A stretch of 64,000 bases of DNA from Megamerina dolium (GCA_963854835.1 OY978530.1:32393695-32457694), one strand, 5' to 3'; positions 15,558 to 28,824 are shown, counted from the first letter of the stretch. Made by a program: numbers and translations. Notes: generated by a model not told the origin, from the sequence alone.

Positions 15558-18500
15558 TCAACCACAACCAAAATATGATTGTACCGTTTGCGTTTGCTCC
15601 ATCGGTCCAACATGGTCGATGTGGTATGTGTTGAGAGGTTTGTCTGTTTTATCAATTGGATTCAAAAATCCTTCTTTTCTTCCTGATTTTGCTTCCGAAA
15701 CTATGCACTCCATACAGGTTTTTACGACAGCATCCACCTTTGCCTTCATATTTTGAAAATAGAACGTCTTCTCGAGAATATCTTGCGTCTTTTTGGTACC
15801 GAATTGTCCTTGCCGGTGTGCGATTTTGATGACCTCCTGTTCCATCGCGGTTGGTACTACGATAAGCTCTTTGTTGGGGTCTTTGTACAACACGTCGTAT
15901 TTCATGTAATAGTCGTCATAGTTATCCTTCTCTAGGACTTTCCTGACTGCTCGAACCCACTCATCTGCTAATTGAGCTTCTTTAATACGATAACGTAGCG
16001 TGTCTTCCATCATTAGGCAAGCGATGCGACTCAGTGCATCAACGTGCTTCATCTTTGTACCAGACCGATGCTGGATTTCGTAGTCGAACTGCTGTAAAAA
16101 CATTGCCCATCTCGAAACTCTGACGGGAATATCCTTCTTGCTCATAGTCATTTTAAATGCGTTACAGTCTGTAATTATCGTGAATTTGCTGCCTAGCACA
16201 TAAACCCTCCATCGCTTTAGCGCTTCGATTATAGCAAGTACCTCCAACTCGTAGGAATGATACTTTTGTTCTGCTGGTGTCGTCTTCCGACTCATATACT
16301 GTACTGGATGCATTTGCTCGTCATCATCCTTTTGCATTAGGACAGCGCCATAACCGTACATACTGGCATCCGTGTGAATTTCTGTGATGGCTTTAGGATC
16401 GTAAATTTTCAGAATAGGTGCGCTGACCAAGGCTGCCTTTAACTGCTGAAATGCGGCCAAAGCTTCTTCATTAATCTTAAATTCTGTATTCTTTGCTAAT
16501 AAATCTGTCAAAAGCTTGGCGATTATAGCGTAGTTCGGCACAAAACGTCGAAAATACGAAGTCAACCCCAGATAACGCTGGAGTGCCTTCTTATTGCTCG
16601 GTACCGGGAATCTGTTTACTGCTTCCGTCTTGTCTGCTGATATCTTAATCGTAGAATTTTCGATGATATACCCTAAAAAGTTTACTGTTCTCTTAAGAAA
16701 TTGGCACTTCGCCCATTTGATTCGAAGACCATGTGCACTTGCAACTTGCAGTACTTTCTCCAACTTTTGAACTCCTTCTTCTTCGTCGCTCGATGGAATT
16801 ATGATGTCGTCCATATAGATCACCACAGTTCCGTCTCTTATCAGGTCTCGAAGAACTGCAAAGATGTATCTACAAAAAACCGCTGGCGAATTTGAAATAC
16901 CGAACGGCACGAACATAAACTCGTATTGGCCGTTATGCGTGACAAACGACGTGAATTTTCTGGAACCGGGATCTAAAGGTACATGGAAAAATCCTTCGCG
17001 TAGATCTAAAGTAGTGAATACCTTCGCGTTCTCTAGCTTCTGCAACACATCATCTATCAACACCATTGGAAAGTTGTCACGAACTATTTTCTGATTCAGT
17101 CTTCTGTAGTCGCAGCATAGCCTTTTAGTTCCATCTTTTTTAGAAACAAGTACGACCGGAGAGGCGTACTCAGACGAGCTGTGTTGTATTATACCCGCTT
17201 TCAACCAATCATCTACTTGCTGCTCTACTGCCTTCTGCTCAACAATTGGTAATCTCCTTGGTCTTTGAAATATCGGTGCATCATCCGTCAGCGTGATTTT
17301 CATTTCCACCGGTGAGCTTTCGGGTTTAACTGGCTTGTAGGCGCTTATAACCCTGTTCACTTTTTCCACATAGCGTTTTTCCAAGTGCGTCAAATCATAA
17401 TCGGAGTCTTCCTTTATGTCGTCGATAACAGTAGATACACATAGATGCTGAAATTCTCGCGTTAGATCGCGTATATTAGAAAAGTCGTTTTCGCCGCTGT
17501 TATCAATCCTCTCACAATTCTCGACTAATGGAATTTTGTCTTCGTCATCAAATTTCTTTTCCGCCTTTTTTATAAACGTAGCTCCTTCTTTGCCGATCAC
17601 CATATCAATATTTTGGAAAATGTCGTTGCCTAATACTGCGGGGTATAAAATGTCTCTTTCTCGTACGACATGAAAAATTATGTGCATATTGATTTCGTCA
17701 ATTGTAACTTTTGTACAAAAACTGCCCAACGTCGTGATCTCAGTTCCTCCTATACCGATAAATGTTTTCCTATCACGAGTTAGCTCAACGTCGCCTAACA
17801 TCATGAAAGAATCATACCGAATAGCACTTATGTCGCTACCCGTATCAACTAACGCAAACAGTTCGAGTTGGTTTATGCTAAATTCTTTAAAAATCCGGTT
17901 GAATTGTAACTTCGTCAGTTCTTCTTTGCAAGGCGTCGTTAGTACGTTTACATTGGATTTTTCTGTTTTAACTACAACTTTTTTGCTATCCGCTTTGCAT
18001 TCAAAAGATCTGTGTCCTAACTGGTTGCATTTAAAACATTTGAAACCTGTTAATTTGCAATCCTTCGCTAAATGGCTCTTCTCTCCGCATTTAAAACATT
18101 TTTTATTGTTGTCGCTCCGGTTTTCGTCCTGATCTTTTGACAGTACAGCTCCTGCTTGGTTCTTCTTAGAATATGATGATTGCTGAGATGAACTTCGCAC
18201 CTTTTCGTAAACCTTCATCTGTATTTTCAACTCCTGTATGGTTTGGGCTTGATAGAGAGAGGCTTTGTTTTGCTTGGAATCAGGTACACCTTCAACAAAG
18301 TATTCTATTAGGCTTTCTTCATCAAGACTAATAGCGTTTCCTATTTCCATCAGACAGTACAAGTATTCACGCAACGTTTCTGTGGGCTTCTTTCGTCGGT
18401 TGCGTAATATTCGATGAACTTCTAACGCAGACAACTGTTTGCCAAATTCCTTGCTTAAAGCCGCCTTCAGGGACTTCCAATCGTTTATACCAGATTGGCT

Positions 18501-18902
18501 TCTGATATAAGCTTTGGCTGCACCTTTTAGTAGCTGTTTCGCATATACAAATTTCTGCAGATCGTTCCAGCTGACGGTAAGCGCATTATCTTCGAAGTCG
18601 TTTATCCACTGATCTATTGCAGGATAACCTGTACCGGTAAAATGACATAACGAATCTTCGACATCCTTGAGGGTAAAATGAGACACCTGCATGTTTCGAT
18701 TTGAGCGCACGTTATTTGCAGCTACATCTTCGTATATCGACAAATCAAATTCGTGACCGTCTGCCCCTTCATCGGATAAACCAAAATGCTGGAGTAATCT
18801 TTCCTGTAATTCTGTCTTTCGTCCTGTTAAACTTAACCCCAACTCCCTAAGCTTATCTTTCAAACAGTCCACGTTTAAAGTCAAAATTGTCTGCGCGTCC
18901 AT
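15558..18902 (-). CDS. Gag-Pol polyprotein of Ty3/gypsy-type element
   Basis: 1114 codons in one frame. Residues 5-42 form a SAP-like DNA/RNA-binding motif. A capsid-like region (about 80-230) follows. Two CCHC zinc knuckles (CFKCGEKSHLAKDC and CFKCNQLGHRSFEC) are near 268-303. Protease has FALVDTGSDISAIRYDS near 350. Reverse transcriptase (about 540-720) has the YMDD box in VVIYMDDIIIPSS. RNase H has IHTDASMYGYGAVLM near 840. The integrase HHCC finger is near 1040-1085 (HRQGQFGTKKTQ ... CMECI), and the first integrase Asp is in YHIDHVGPM. The first ATG, at 18902, begins the SAP motif. Gag and pol are fused without a frameshift. The frame ends early inside integrase. Confidence 0.94.
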   Translation of the reverse strand: MDAQTILTLNVDCLKDKLRELGLSLTGRKTELQERLLQHFGLSDEGADGHEFDLSIYEDVAANNVRSNRNMQVSHFTLKDVEDSLCHFTGTGYPAIDQWINDFEDNALTVSWNDLQKFVYAKQLLKGAAKAYIRSQSGINDWKSLKAALSKEFGKQLSALEVHRILRNRRKKPTETLREYLYCLMEIGNAISLDEESLIEYFVEGVPDSKQNKASLYQAQTIQELKIQMKVYEKVRSSSQQSSYSKKNQAGAVLSKDQDENRSDNNKKCFKCGEKSHLAKDCKLTGFKCFKCNQLGHRSFECKADSKKVVVKTEKSNVNVLTTPCKEELTKLQFNRIFKEFSINQLELFALVDTGSDISAIRYDSFMMLGDVELTRDRKTFIGIGGTEITTLGSFCTKVTIDEINMHIIFHVVRERDILYPAVLGNDIFQNIDMVIGKEGATFIKKAEKKFDDEDKIPLVENCERIDNSGENDFSNIRDLTREFQHLCVSTVIDDIKEDSDYDLTHLEKRYVEKVNRVISAYKPVKPESSPVEMKITLTDDAPIFQRPRRLPIVEQKAVEQQVDDWLKAGIIQHSSSEYASPVVLVSKKDGTKRLCCDYRRLNQKIVRDNFPMVLIDDVLQKLENAKVFTTLDLREGFFHVPLDPGSRKFTSFVTHNGQYEFMFVPFGISNSPAVFCRYIFAVLRDLIRDGTVVIYMDDIIIPSSDEEEGVQKLEKVLQVASAHGLRIKWAKCQFLKRTVNFLGYIIENSTIKISADKTEAVNRFPVPSNKKALQRYLGLTSYFRRFVPNYAIIAKLLTDLLAKNTEFKINEEALAAFQQLKAALVSAPILKIYDPKAITEIHTDASMYGYGAVLMQKDDDEQMHPVQYMSRKTTPAEQKYHSYELEVLAIIEALKRWRVYVLGSKFTIITDCNAFKMTMSKKDIPVRVSRWAMFLQQFDYEIQHRSGTKMKHVDALSRIACLMMEDTLRYRIKEAQLADEWVRAVRKVLEKDNYDDYYMKYDVLYKDPNKELIVVPTAMEQEVIKIAHRQGQFGTKKTQDILEKTFYFQNMKAKVDAVVKTCMECIVSEAKSGRKEGFLNPIDKTDKPLNTYHIDHVGPMEQTQTVQSYFGCG

Positions 18903-19134
18903 GTTAAAATAAAGTTAAACGTTACAAAAATATCAACTTAAATATAAAAATTAATTTCAATGTATTCTTCTTTTGTGTAACAAAAGAAATAGTGTCTTCT
19001 TTACAATGTAAATAACAAATTATATGGATATAAAACGAATTTAAATTGTAATTCTTCTTTCGTGTTTTTGTTGTTTTTTTTTTTTTTTTCGTTTAACAAT
19101 GTAATCAAATTTTTACTTTATGAACATTTTTACT

Positions 19135-19420
19135 CTATGAACATCACACAAATTCGCAATAAAGTAAAAGTTCGAACTAAGTTTATCAAAGCAAAGAACA
19201 AATTCAATTTCAAGACATTCGTTTAAAATTAAATACAAAAGATGAAGCTTTTACATTAAAAATTTCACAAATGAACATCTATGAACATCACACAAATTCG
19301 CAATAAAGTAAAAGTTCGAACTAAGTTTATCAAAGCAAAGAACAAATTCAATTTCAGGACATTCGTTTAAAATTAAATACAAAAGATGAAGCTTTTACAT
19401 TAAAAATTTCACAAATTCCT
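19135..19420. repeat. 144-bp tandem duplication in the leader
   Basis: CTATGAACATCACACAAATT begins both units (19135 and 19279). The two copies differ by very few bases (for example caagacatt versus caggacatt). The spacing of 144 bp is not an obvious multiple of a codon-based repeat. Confidence 0.9.
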
Positions 19421-20468
19421 TTTTTGTCTTTACTTCTCTTCGTAAACAAACAATACGTCTTTTCAATTTTGTTTTTATTTCGATTCTTTTTATTGCAAAC
19501 AAACAATGCTTCTTTTCGATTCTTCTTTTAGTAAACAAACACCTTCTTTCCTTTTCTATCGAAAACAATCGGTCTACTTTTTCATTTACACTTCACGTAA
19601 ACTAAACTTTATTTCTTCTTTATTCTTCTTCCATCTTCTTTAAACACCTTTCATCTTTAAACTTCTTTACACATCGTTAATCTTCTTTAATCATCGTCCA
19701 GCAACATTCGTTGGTCTTCTTCTAGCGACGCTTGTCACTCTTCTTTAATTTCAACTTCTCTGACTTACCGATCGTTTTAACGCTTTTCTATGTTTGTATT
19801 CTTACTCTTCTCGTGTCATCCCTCAATCTGCTTTTGCTGATGTGCGCTGAGTAGTGCTGCTGCTGACAACAGTTGACGTCGCTTGGCTGACTGCTAGAAC
19901 TGCTAGCGCTGCTAGCTGATTGCGGTTTTTGCTTCCTCGTATACTCGGCGGTTGCTGCTTCCTCTCTTCTTTGTTCGACTCTCGATGAGTGATTTTGCTG
20001 CTGCTGCTTTTACGTATCAGTTTTTACTTATCTTCTTCGACTCTCGACTCTGCTGCTACTATATCCGTCTCGCTTAGAACTTCAATAGACTACTATTGCA
20101 TAAAGGCACGTAGTTGCTAATTGCGCTGTTTTTACACAAGCTCTCTTTTTACACACACTTTCTCACTATGCGTCCGTTTTGAAAAAACGTTTTATTTCGT
20201 TGACGCTCTCGTCTGCGCGTTAGTAGCGTCTATCTGCCGGCGTACGTAACGGTTCGCGAATTTCAATTGAAACAGCTTATGCGTTGTAATGTTCAAACTT
20301 TTCTTTTTTTTTTTTTTGCAAATCTTTGTAGACGAACACACCTCTATATGTTATTCACCGCGCAAGATATTCGTTATTATTGATTTTCACTTCTTTTACA
20401 AATCTTTTACAGAATTTTCTCGAATTCTTTATCAATTCCACCACAGTGCACCTGAACAACTAGGATCC

Positions 20469-20486
20469 ATCCCGGTTGAGCCCCCA
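20469..20486 (-). promoter_or_regulatory. Primer binding site, tRNA-Pro-like
   Basis: Six bases inside the 5' LTR, the element-sense strand reads TGGGGGCTCAACCGGGAT. It starts TGG as expected for pairing with a tRNA 3' CCA. It resembles the proline-tRNA primer sites known from retroviruses, with two differences. Identification of the tRNA is inference. Confidence 0.75.
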
Positions 20487-20492
20487 AAAATT

Positions 20493-20816
20493 TGTGGTAC
20501 CCCTTTCTCTCGGGTACCCTTTTTCTTCCCAAAGTTAAAAACAAACACTTGTTGTCTAGGGTTTTAAATTGTAGTACATATGTAGTTTATTAACGCACTT
20601 AAAGTAAGTAATATTTATAAGTAATTTTTGTATTGCTACGCGCGCGCAATGGTGTGTTCGTCGTTGAGAGTGAACCGCAACTGCCCTCTCTCTTGTCGCG
20701 TGTGTTTTCAACGTCTTCTGTCAAAAAATAAAAAGTGTTGTCAAATAATAAGTTAAAGATCAGTGTTGTCAAAAAGTCTGTCCGCTTCTCGTTTGTCGTA
20801 CGTCATGTCCAACTCC

Positions 20817-20820
<4 letters not shown>
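20493..20820 (-). repeat. 5' LTR
   Basis: 328 bp, apparently identical to 14450-14777. Its outer end abuts the resumed (AT)n tract at 20821. Confidence 0.93.

Positions 20821-20873
<53 letters not shown>
20821..20873. repeat. (TA)n microsatellite, other side of the LTR element
   Basis: A TA tract of about 53 bp continues the microsatellite interrupted by the LTR element at 14450-20820. Confidence 0.93.
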
Positions 20874-20874
<1 letters not shown>

Positions 20875-20876
<2 letters not shown>

Positions 20877-21000
20877 CTACGCCAGAATATAAATGTCGCG
20901 CACTGTCTGTCAATAAATAAATTTATATAGTTTTAATTTTAAATTATAATATTCATTGCGTTGGCAACCCACAGCAAATTGATTATTTTCGCTATTTGAT

Positions 21001-21032
<32 letters not shown>

Positions 21033-21116
21033 TTTTTCTTCTTCTCCGCTTGTTTTTGGTTTTTTCTTTTTTGGTTATTATTATTATTCTGATATTTATC
21101 ACGACAGTGCGCGAAT
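20875..21116 (+). repeat. Inverted-repeat block, left member
   Basis: Starts GTCTACGCCAGAA then GTCGCGCACTGTC at 20895 and closes with GACAGTGCGCGAAT (21103-21116). It is therefore internally a terminal-inverted-repeat unit of about 220 bp. The same unit occurs in opposite orientation at 25603-25875. It contains a (TC)n run at about 20999-21026. Confidence 0.7.
20999..21026. repeat. (TC)n microsatellite
   Basis: About 14 TC units inside the left inverted-repeat block, followed by CACAC. Confidence 0.9.
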
Positions 21117-21379
21117 TTTTATATCTCTGTATTTTTTCTCTTTTATTAAATATTTCTGTCTAAACAATAAATTAATTAAATTGTGAATTTAAAATTAAGA
21201 TTAAAATCGAAAACATCAAATAAATTAAAAGTGTTTACTTAAATTAAAATTAAAACTAACTCCCTAAATCAACCTAAATTAAACGTGCGTGTGTGTGTGC
21301 TCCCAGCGCGCTATCATTAACAGCGGCAAGGTTTGAACCAGCTTGTGGCCCACCGGCAACCCCATCTCAACTCTACATA

Positions 21380-21383
21380 TATT

Positions 21384-21455
<72 letters not shown>
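21380..21455. repeat. (TA)n microsatellite with few interruptions
   Basis: The AT/TA tract ends at the 5' truncation point of the following LINE. Confidence 0.9.
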
Positions 21456-21456
<1 letters not shown>

Positions 21457-23977
21457 CGGAGTCACTGAAATACCTGATGGAGATGCATTTTCCAGGAAGC
21501 TTTAGATCGGAAGATCCTTGGGAAGCCACCCGCAAGGGTGCAAACAGGAATGAAAAATTGGAAGCTGAAAGGATAGTCACCAGAGATGGAGTGATAAACG
21601 CCATTAAGCGTTTCTCTCCACTCAAAACAGCAGGTACAGACGGGATATTTCCAGCCCTACTTCAGTGGGGTGCAGAAGCTCTGGTAGACAGGCTTCTGGG
21701 AATATTTATTACTTGCCTGGCTACAGGATATATCCCGACTCAATGGAGAGAGACTAAGGTTGTCTTTCTTACAAAGCCGGGAAAAGGGACTACTCAGAGG
21801 CTAAATCTTTCCGGCCGGTTAGCTTGACATCCATTCTGCTTAAATGTATGGAAGGAGTACTGGCGGACTACATGGAAAGGACAACGCTTCTGACAAAACC
21901 ACTGAGCAAGTGTCAGCACGCGTACAGAGCTGGCAAATCCACTGAAACGGCCCTGCACTAACTCGTTCGCGTAGCGGAGAGGGAACTGTCTTGTGGAGGG
22001 ATATCTATGTCTACTTTTATGGATATAGAAGGTGCCTTCGATAAGATTGGTTTCGATAAGCTAAGGATGGCCCTTGCTACTCGTGAAGTCAACCCAACCA
22101 TTATAAGGTGGGTGGACAGCATGCTGAGGAAAAGGGCAAAAAACTTTCAAAATGGGAGTAACAGACTCAGAGGTAGGGTAGTCAAAGGGTGTCCACAGGA
22201 GGAGTATTATCACCCATCCTTTGGAACATCACGGTCGATTCCCTACATCAGCTTCTGGACTCAAAAGGCATACACACCGTCGGGTATGCAGATGACATAG
22301 CGGTAACGGTGAGCGGTAAGTTCCTGGACACTATTTATGATACCATGAGAGGTGCACTCAAAATGGTTGAAGGATGGTGCACGGAACAAGGTCTTTCTGT
22401 AAATGCTAGTAAGTCAGAAACAGTACTCTTTACTAAAAGGAGGACTGGACTAACAATAGACCCTCTTAGGCTTTTTGGATCGAACATCAACGTATCCAAG
22501 GAAGTAAAGTATCTAGGTGTCATCCTGGATAACAAGCTGACTTGGAATAGTCACGTCGATGACAAGATCCAGAAGGGCAAGCGGGTATTGCATCAGCGTA
22601 AGAGAGTGTTCGGTCTCATGTGGGGAATTACTCCCAGAGCAGCGCACTGGATCTACACAACGATGGTCAGACCCTTAATAACATATGCTCCTGTGGTCTG
22701 GTGGCCTAAGGTCACCCAAAAGACCGCGAAAAGCAAGTTAGATACGGTACAAAGGATGGCTTGTATTGGGATTACCGGAACTATCCGGACGACCCCAGTA
22801 GAAGCATTGGAAGTCTTTCTCGGGCTGCTGCCGTTGGACTTGCATATTATGAAGTCAGCGGCATTAACAGCATTACGTCTGAAGACAACCAATAATTGGT
22901 ATAAATTCGGCACAGAGATGGGGCACAGGGGCATCCTGTCACTCAAATGCCAATGGAGGGAATGGGTAGGCTGAAGATGACTAAAAAGTCACACAGAAAA
23001 CTCATTGAAGCCGGCCTCACACATGATGTATGTGAGGAAAATGACATCAGTATTTTTACAGATGGTTCATTAATGGATGGCAGAGCGGGTGCTGGAATCT
23101 TCTCTAAAGAGTTGGGACTGGCATGCACTCTGAATCTGGGAAGATACGTATCGGTCTATCAAGCAGAAATGCTTGGTCTAATGCATGCGCTAGACCATCC
23201 ACTGGATGGAAAGGTACAAGGTAAGAAAATCTTGCTAGCACTCGATAACCAGGCGGTGGTTAGGCGACTGCAACAACCTACGGTATCTTCTAAGTTGGCG
23301 CTCGACTGTGCTCAGAAACTTAACGGGTGTGCTCGTAGTAATGCGATTACTCTTATGTGAGTGAAGGGACACATTGGTATAGAACAGAATGAAGCTGCAG
23401 ACTCCTTGACTAGACAAGGATCTGAAGCTGAATTTTATGGACCGGAACCAGTAGTTGCTCTCAGCAGCGGGACGGTGAAGGCAAAGGTCGAAGAGTGGAT
23501 AAAGAAACTTCATCTCACGAGATGGGAGAACTTATCTACTTGTAGACAGGCAAATGCTTCGTTGAGGCTATCAAAGGGCAGAGAATCGGGGAGGGCTCTC
23601 AGTCTAGGACGAATGACTCTAAGCTGGTTGACTGCATTAATAACTGGGCATGGCAATTTCAGGTACCACCTCAGCAAGATGGGTCTTGTAGATGGGGAGG
23701 ATGCTGATATTTGCAGATTAAGCATGGAAGAGGCAGAGACAGCGGCGCACATAGTGTGCCAGTGTCCTGCATTGGCAAGCAGGAGGATGTCCACACTGGG
23801 TCGCCAATTTATTGATGAACTCGAAATGTGGAACATACCCCACAAAGACATGCTTGAAATAACGCGTGATTTTATTATGAGGAAGGAAGTAGAAGAATTC
23901 TGCAACCGAACAAATAATTAACACACGATTTGAGGGACGAAAAGGGACCCATATAAGTGGTCTGATTCGGCTAATCC

Positions 23978-23980
<3 letters not shown>
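21456..23980 (+). mobile_element. RNase H-bearing LINE (I/R1 group), 5'-truncated, broken frames
   Basis: The plus strand encodes a reverse transcriptase from the fingers onward: TAGTDGIFPALLQWG, then MDIEGAFDKIGFDKL with the first catalytic Asp, then GYADDIAV with the YADD box at about 22280-22300. A thumb region follows, then an RNase H domain (FTDGSLMDGRAGAGIF near 23055; LALDNQAVVRRL near 23235; KGHIGIEQNEAADSL near 23370). A C-terminal cysteine cluster ends CQCPALASRR. The frame is broken near 21810-22000 and 22190. A TGA at 23358-23360 stands where RNase H normally has Trp before VKGH. Both ends touch (AT)n tracts, and the endonuclease half is missing. Confidence 0.9.
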
Positions 23981-25270
<1,290 letters not shown>

Positions 25271-25602
25271 ACACTGAGACTCCAATTTAAACCTTTGATT
25301 TAATGCAAAAATAATGAATTTCCTTTTACTACACCTAATATATATTGTTTCAGCGGGGAGCGAGTGAATGGCGGTGGGTTCGCTCAATGTGGTGCACTTG
25401 CCCGCAGGTTGAGTTAGCGGCAGAGGTATTGACGACGGCTTGGTTGTTACTATAAACAACACTTCTTTTTTCACTTTTTCACAAATGAAATGTCTTGCAC
25501 TTTATTTAAACTATTTATTTATTAAATTTAATATTAATTGTATCATATGCATCTAAAGTATTTATATGTATATTAATCGGGATTCGGGGTATAAAGAAGA
25601 TA
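25271..25602. other. Unassigned spacer
   Basis: I see no gene. A GC-richer patch (25340-25450) between AT-rich stretches may be part of an LTR or other repeat that I do not recognise. Confidence 0.4.
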
Positions 25603-26141
<539 letters not shown>

Positions 26142-26142
26142 C

Positions 26143-26498
26143 GTGGGTGCCGTAGCTCAGTGGTTAGTGTGTTCGCCTTCTGATCTGTAGGTCGTGGTTC
26201 AATACCCGGCTGATGCATAACAAATTTTATATCGAAAAGATTTTTCTTTAGAATGGTACCCACCTGTCGGCAAGCAATTGGCAATTCTTCCGATAGTAAC
26301 AACTTGCCATGAAAAAGCTTCTTAAAGAACTCTGTGACAAAGCTCAGAAAAAGTGATGTCACATGTGTTCTGCCGTTCGGAACCGGCTAAAATAAGTAGG
26401 TCCCTTCTAATATTGTCCAAAATTTAAGACGCACAACAGTAATAGAAGAGAAGCTCGGCCAATGAGCCCTTTGGGGCTTTAAGTGCCACATATTTATT

Positions 26499-26504
<6 letters not shown>
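26143..26504 (+). mobile_element. tRNA-derived SINE, full length (copy 3), inside (TA)n
   Basis: A complete copy: the GTGGGTGCCGTAGCTCAGTG head, B box GGTTCAATACC, and end GCCACATATTTA plus a T run. AT dinucleotide repeat lies on both sides, so its target duplication is hidden in the microsatellite. Confidence 0.9.

Positions 26505-26546
<42 letters not shown>
26505..26546. repeat. (TA)n microsatellite
   Basis: Continuation of the tract interrupted by the SINE. Confidence 0.85.
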
Positions 26547-26547
<1 letters not shown>

Positions 26548-26790
26548 GGTGTATGATAAATCCCTTGGTGTTATCAAAACCAACAACTGGTTAGGTTTGG
26601 TTTGAAAGGCGTGTGTGAACTTATATTCACACTTACACTCGGAAGCATCTATTGCCCATTGTGATTAACTTGATTGCCGGAGGATGCACGCCTTCCCAGA
26701 GTAACCAGTGTTTATTTGTCATCCTTCTGTAACTGAAATTACTGTAACAACTGTCTGGTTGCATCCCAGTCCATCTGCATAAGCAGAACG
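26547..26790. other. Unassigned, possibly LINE-related
   Basis: No clear frame. It is adjacent to and perhaps the upstream part of the LINE fragment that follows. Confidence 0.35.
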
Positions 26791-27400
26791 AGAGGAAGAG
26801 CAGAGAAGGTCGAGGAATTCAATCTACAATCTTTACGAAAGTGAGGAGCTTGACGAACTCGACCTGACCATACTAAACCTGAGGCCAGGAGATGATTCGG
26901 TTACTGTCTCCCTGTCAGAGATTAATGAGGCTCTGACAGTGTATGAACTCGTTCTGAGTCAGCAACAACAGGATGAACAGCATTAGGGCTGCGCAAACCA
27001 TTTCCATCACCTTGGACATTCAGGGGTCAAATAAGAGGTTTGGCGGTCAAAAATACACAGATAATATCGGTTATACGATGTGATAACCCGAGAACCTGTT
27101 TGATACTTCTTAAGAATATAAACTTTCTCTGTTTTTCAAACAGGTTTGCATCCTGGCACTGGATGAACTCACTGGCACCACCTACGGCAATCCACTGGTG
27201 GATTATTGTGAGCGGAAGAAGCTACCACTGATGCTGTGCAAATGCGCACAACGAGGCATCGGGCAGCACGGACACCAATATATGGGGTGAGTACATTCTG
27301 GAATGTATTCTAAGTAATAGATTGGAATTATTAAATATTAGCAATACACCAACGAGCACGCGCAACGAGGTCCTTGATCTAACGATAGGAAATACTTGAG
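26791..27400 (+). mobile_element. LINE fragment (end of ORF1 and part of endonuclease)
   Basis: The plus strand has an open stretch LYESEELDELDLTILNLRPG continuing through VSLSEINEALTVYELV to a stop near 26985. This looks like the C-terminus of a LINE first frame. Fragments that follow include an endonuclease-type segment ECILSNRLELLNISNTPT then RNEVLDLTIGN at about 27295-27395. The intervening frame is broken. Assignment to the RNase H-bearing group is inference. Confidence 0.5.
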
Positions 27401-27830
27401 GTAGTGAGCTAATAACAAGAAAGATGTCATAATCTCTAGGTTGGGGTAAACTAACTAAGAGAGCACCCTTGAGAAAATATCCAGAACTAAGAGCTTAGAG
27501 TTCAGCTGGATCTTGTGATAAGAGAGACAAAGGACGAGAATTGAGAGCTGCATCTATTGTTGTGAGTATTGTAAAGTTTTTGAAGGTGAATTTATGATTG
27601 TTCATTGAGAAATCTTACTTACACTCTAGAGATAGCACTGAGCGCACACGTCGGCCTTGTTGATAAGCAGAGCTATCAAGCATCTAGTACCAGTAATGCA
27701 AGCTTATGCACCGCTCGACGAGTCGCTGCATTTTTTGTTCTAATATCGGCACACTAACTCTGCCGTCTGCTCCAGCAATAACAGTGACAAATTTTCCCAA
27801 CCGCTTCAATGTGTACTTTTGTAGAATGTG
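27401..27830. other. No gene seen
   Basis: A mixed-composition spacer with no convincing frame or repeat signature. It is the stretch between a LINE fragment and a BEL/Pao relic. Confidence 0.4.
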
Positions 27831-28690
27831 TAGTTTTGGTTTATATCTGAAGCAATAAATACTGCATTTGTCAACTTAATTTTTAGGCGTATGAAACTGA
27901 GGAGCCCTTTTGGTCCAACATTAGACATATGCAAGTGTGTCACATACAAAATGACTAATCTAAAGGATCTTCGTAGTAACAGGGAGAATTTTGTACCATA
28001 CGAATATGATTTTGTGATATGGAGCAATATAAATTTTCTGCCTTTGTCTTCATATTCATGTGTAAATGGATTTAGTTTTTGTATGTGTGATTTCAAGCAC
28101 GATAATTTTCTGATGTATTATATTTCTTCTACAAATTTGTTATGTTGGATAGTTTCAACTATTTTCAGAATAGATAAACCCAGCTCTTTCGATGTGATTT
28201 GAGGCTGATATTTTTCAAAGGGGTTTATAAATCTATAAACATATGCAATTGTTCGCAATATTTTTGAGTATATAATTTTTCTATAATTTCGTTCATAATG
28301 TTGGCCTCTTTTTCAACAACGAATAAAGTGGTTTTAGATCTTCTCAGTGATTTTAAATTTTCATCGAGTTCGAAGTGAATATTCATAGGCCATTCTTTTT
28401 CACTTGTTATTAAAAACTCTGGTCCTTCAAACCATATTGAATGGCGCAGTTCGTCTACATTGCAACTTCGAGAAACTATATCTTCTGGATTGTGCGCAGT
28501 TGGTAAAAGTCTCCATTTATAGCATTTATAGCCCAATCTTTAACATCGGCTAACATCCAACAAAGGTTTATAATGTAGACGGATGCCTTTTGAGATGATT
28601 TCAGAGTCACTCCAGAGCGTGAGTTTTCCTGCAAAAATAAAACTGGTTCAAGAGCTTTCCATAATTTCGCTAATAAATGAGTAGCGCATC
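27831..28690 (-). mobile_element. BEL/Pao pol relic (RNase H to integrase N-terminus)
   Basis: The minus strand shows AGKLTLWSDSEII near 28610, then WRLLPTAHNPEDIVSRSCNV near 28450-28515, the standard BEL/Pao stretch after RNase H. IWFEGPEFLITS follows. Further left is a broken segment ending VTHLHMSNVGPKGLLSFIRL (about 27893-27950), matching the integrase zinc-finger region. It has many frame breaks and no LTR. Opposite orientation to the BEL/Pao relic at 7.6-10.6 kb. Confidence 0.75.
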
Positions 28691-28702
28691 GTCGTCTGAG
28701 AA

Positions 28703-28824
28703 TTTAAATGTCGTATGTAACTGCCAAACTCTACATACGACAAATTTCAATATAAAATAGAGAAAAAATTAATTTATTATTTAAATGTCGTATGTTGATA
28801 TTTTATCACACATATGACATTTAA
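28703..28824. repeat. Two adjacent hairpins with GTCGTATG arms
   Basis: Hairpin 1 pairs AAATGTCGTATGTA (28706-28719) with TACATACGACA (28732-28742). Hairpin 2 pairs TTAAATGTCGTATG (28781-28794) with CATATGACATTTAA (28811-28824) with one mismatch. Confidence 0.85.

Larger units (their letters stand above)
18903..20492 (-). other. Long untranslated leader of the LTR element
   Basis: About 1.6 kb between the 5' LTR and the gag start carries no convincing frame. It is rich in TTC/CTTC runs on the plus strand (purine-rich in element sense). It contains a 144-bp tandem duplication (19135-19278 and 19279-19420). A leader this long could hold packaging signals or an internal ribosome entry structure, but nothing in the sequence proves that. 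Confidence 0.7.

Noticed and set aside
18903..20492. Envelope gene in the first LTR element
   Set aside because: No env-sized frame exists between integrase and the 3' LTR, and the leader has no coding signal.
27891..28202. Plus-strand 103-codon frame opposite the BEL/Pao relic
   Set aside because: The minus strand shows ordered BEL/Pao integrase motifs. The plus frame is cysteine- and phenylalanine-rich noise.
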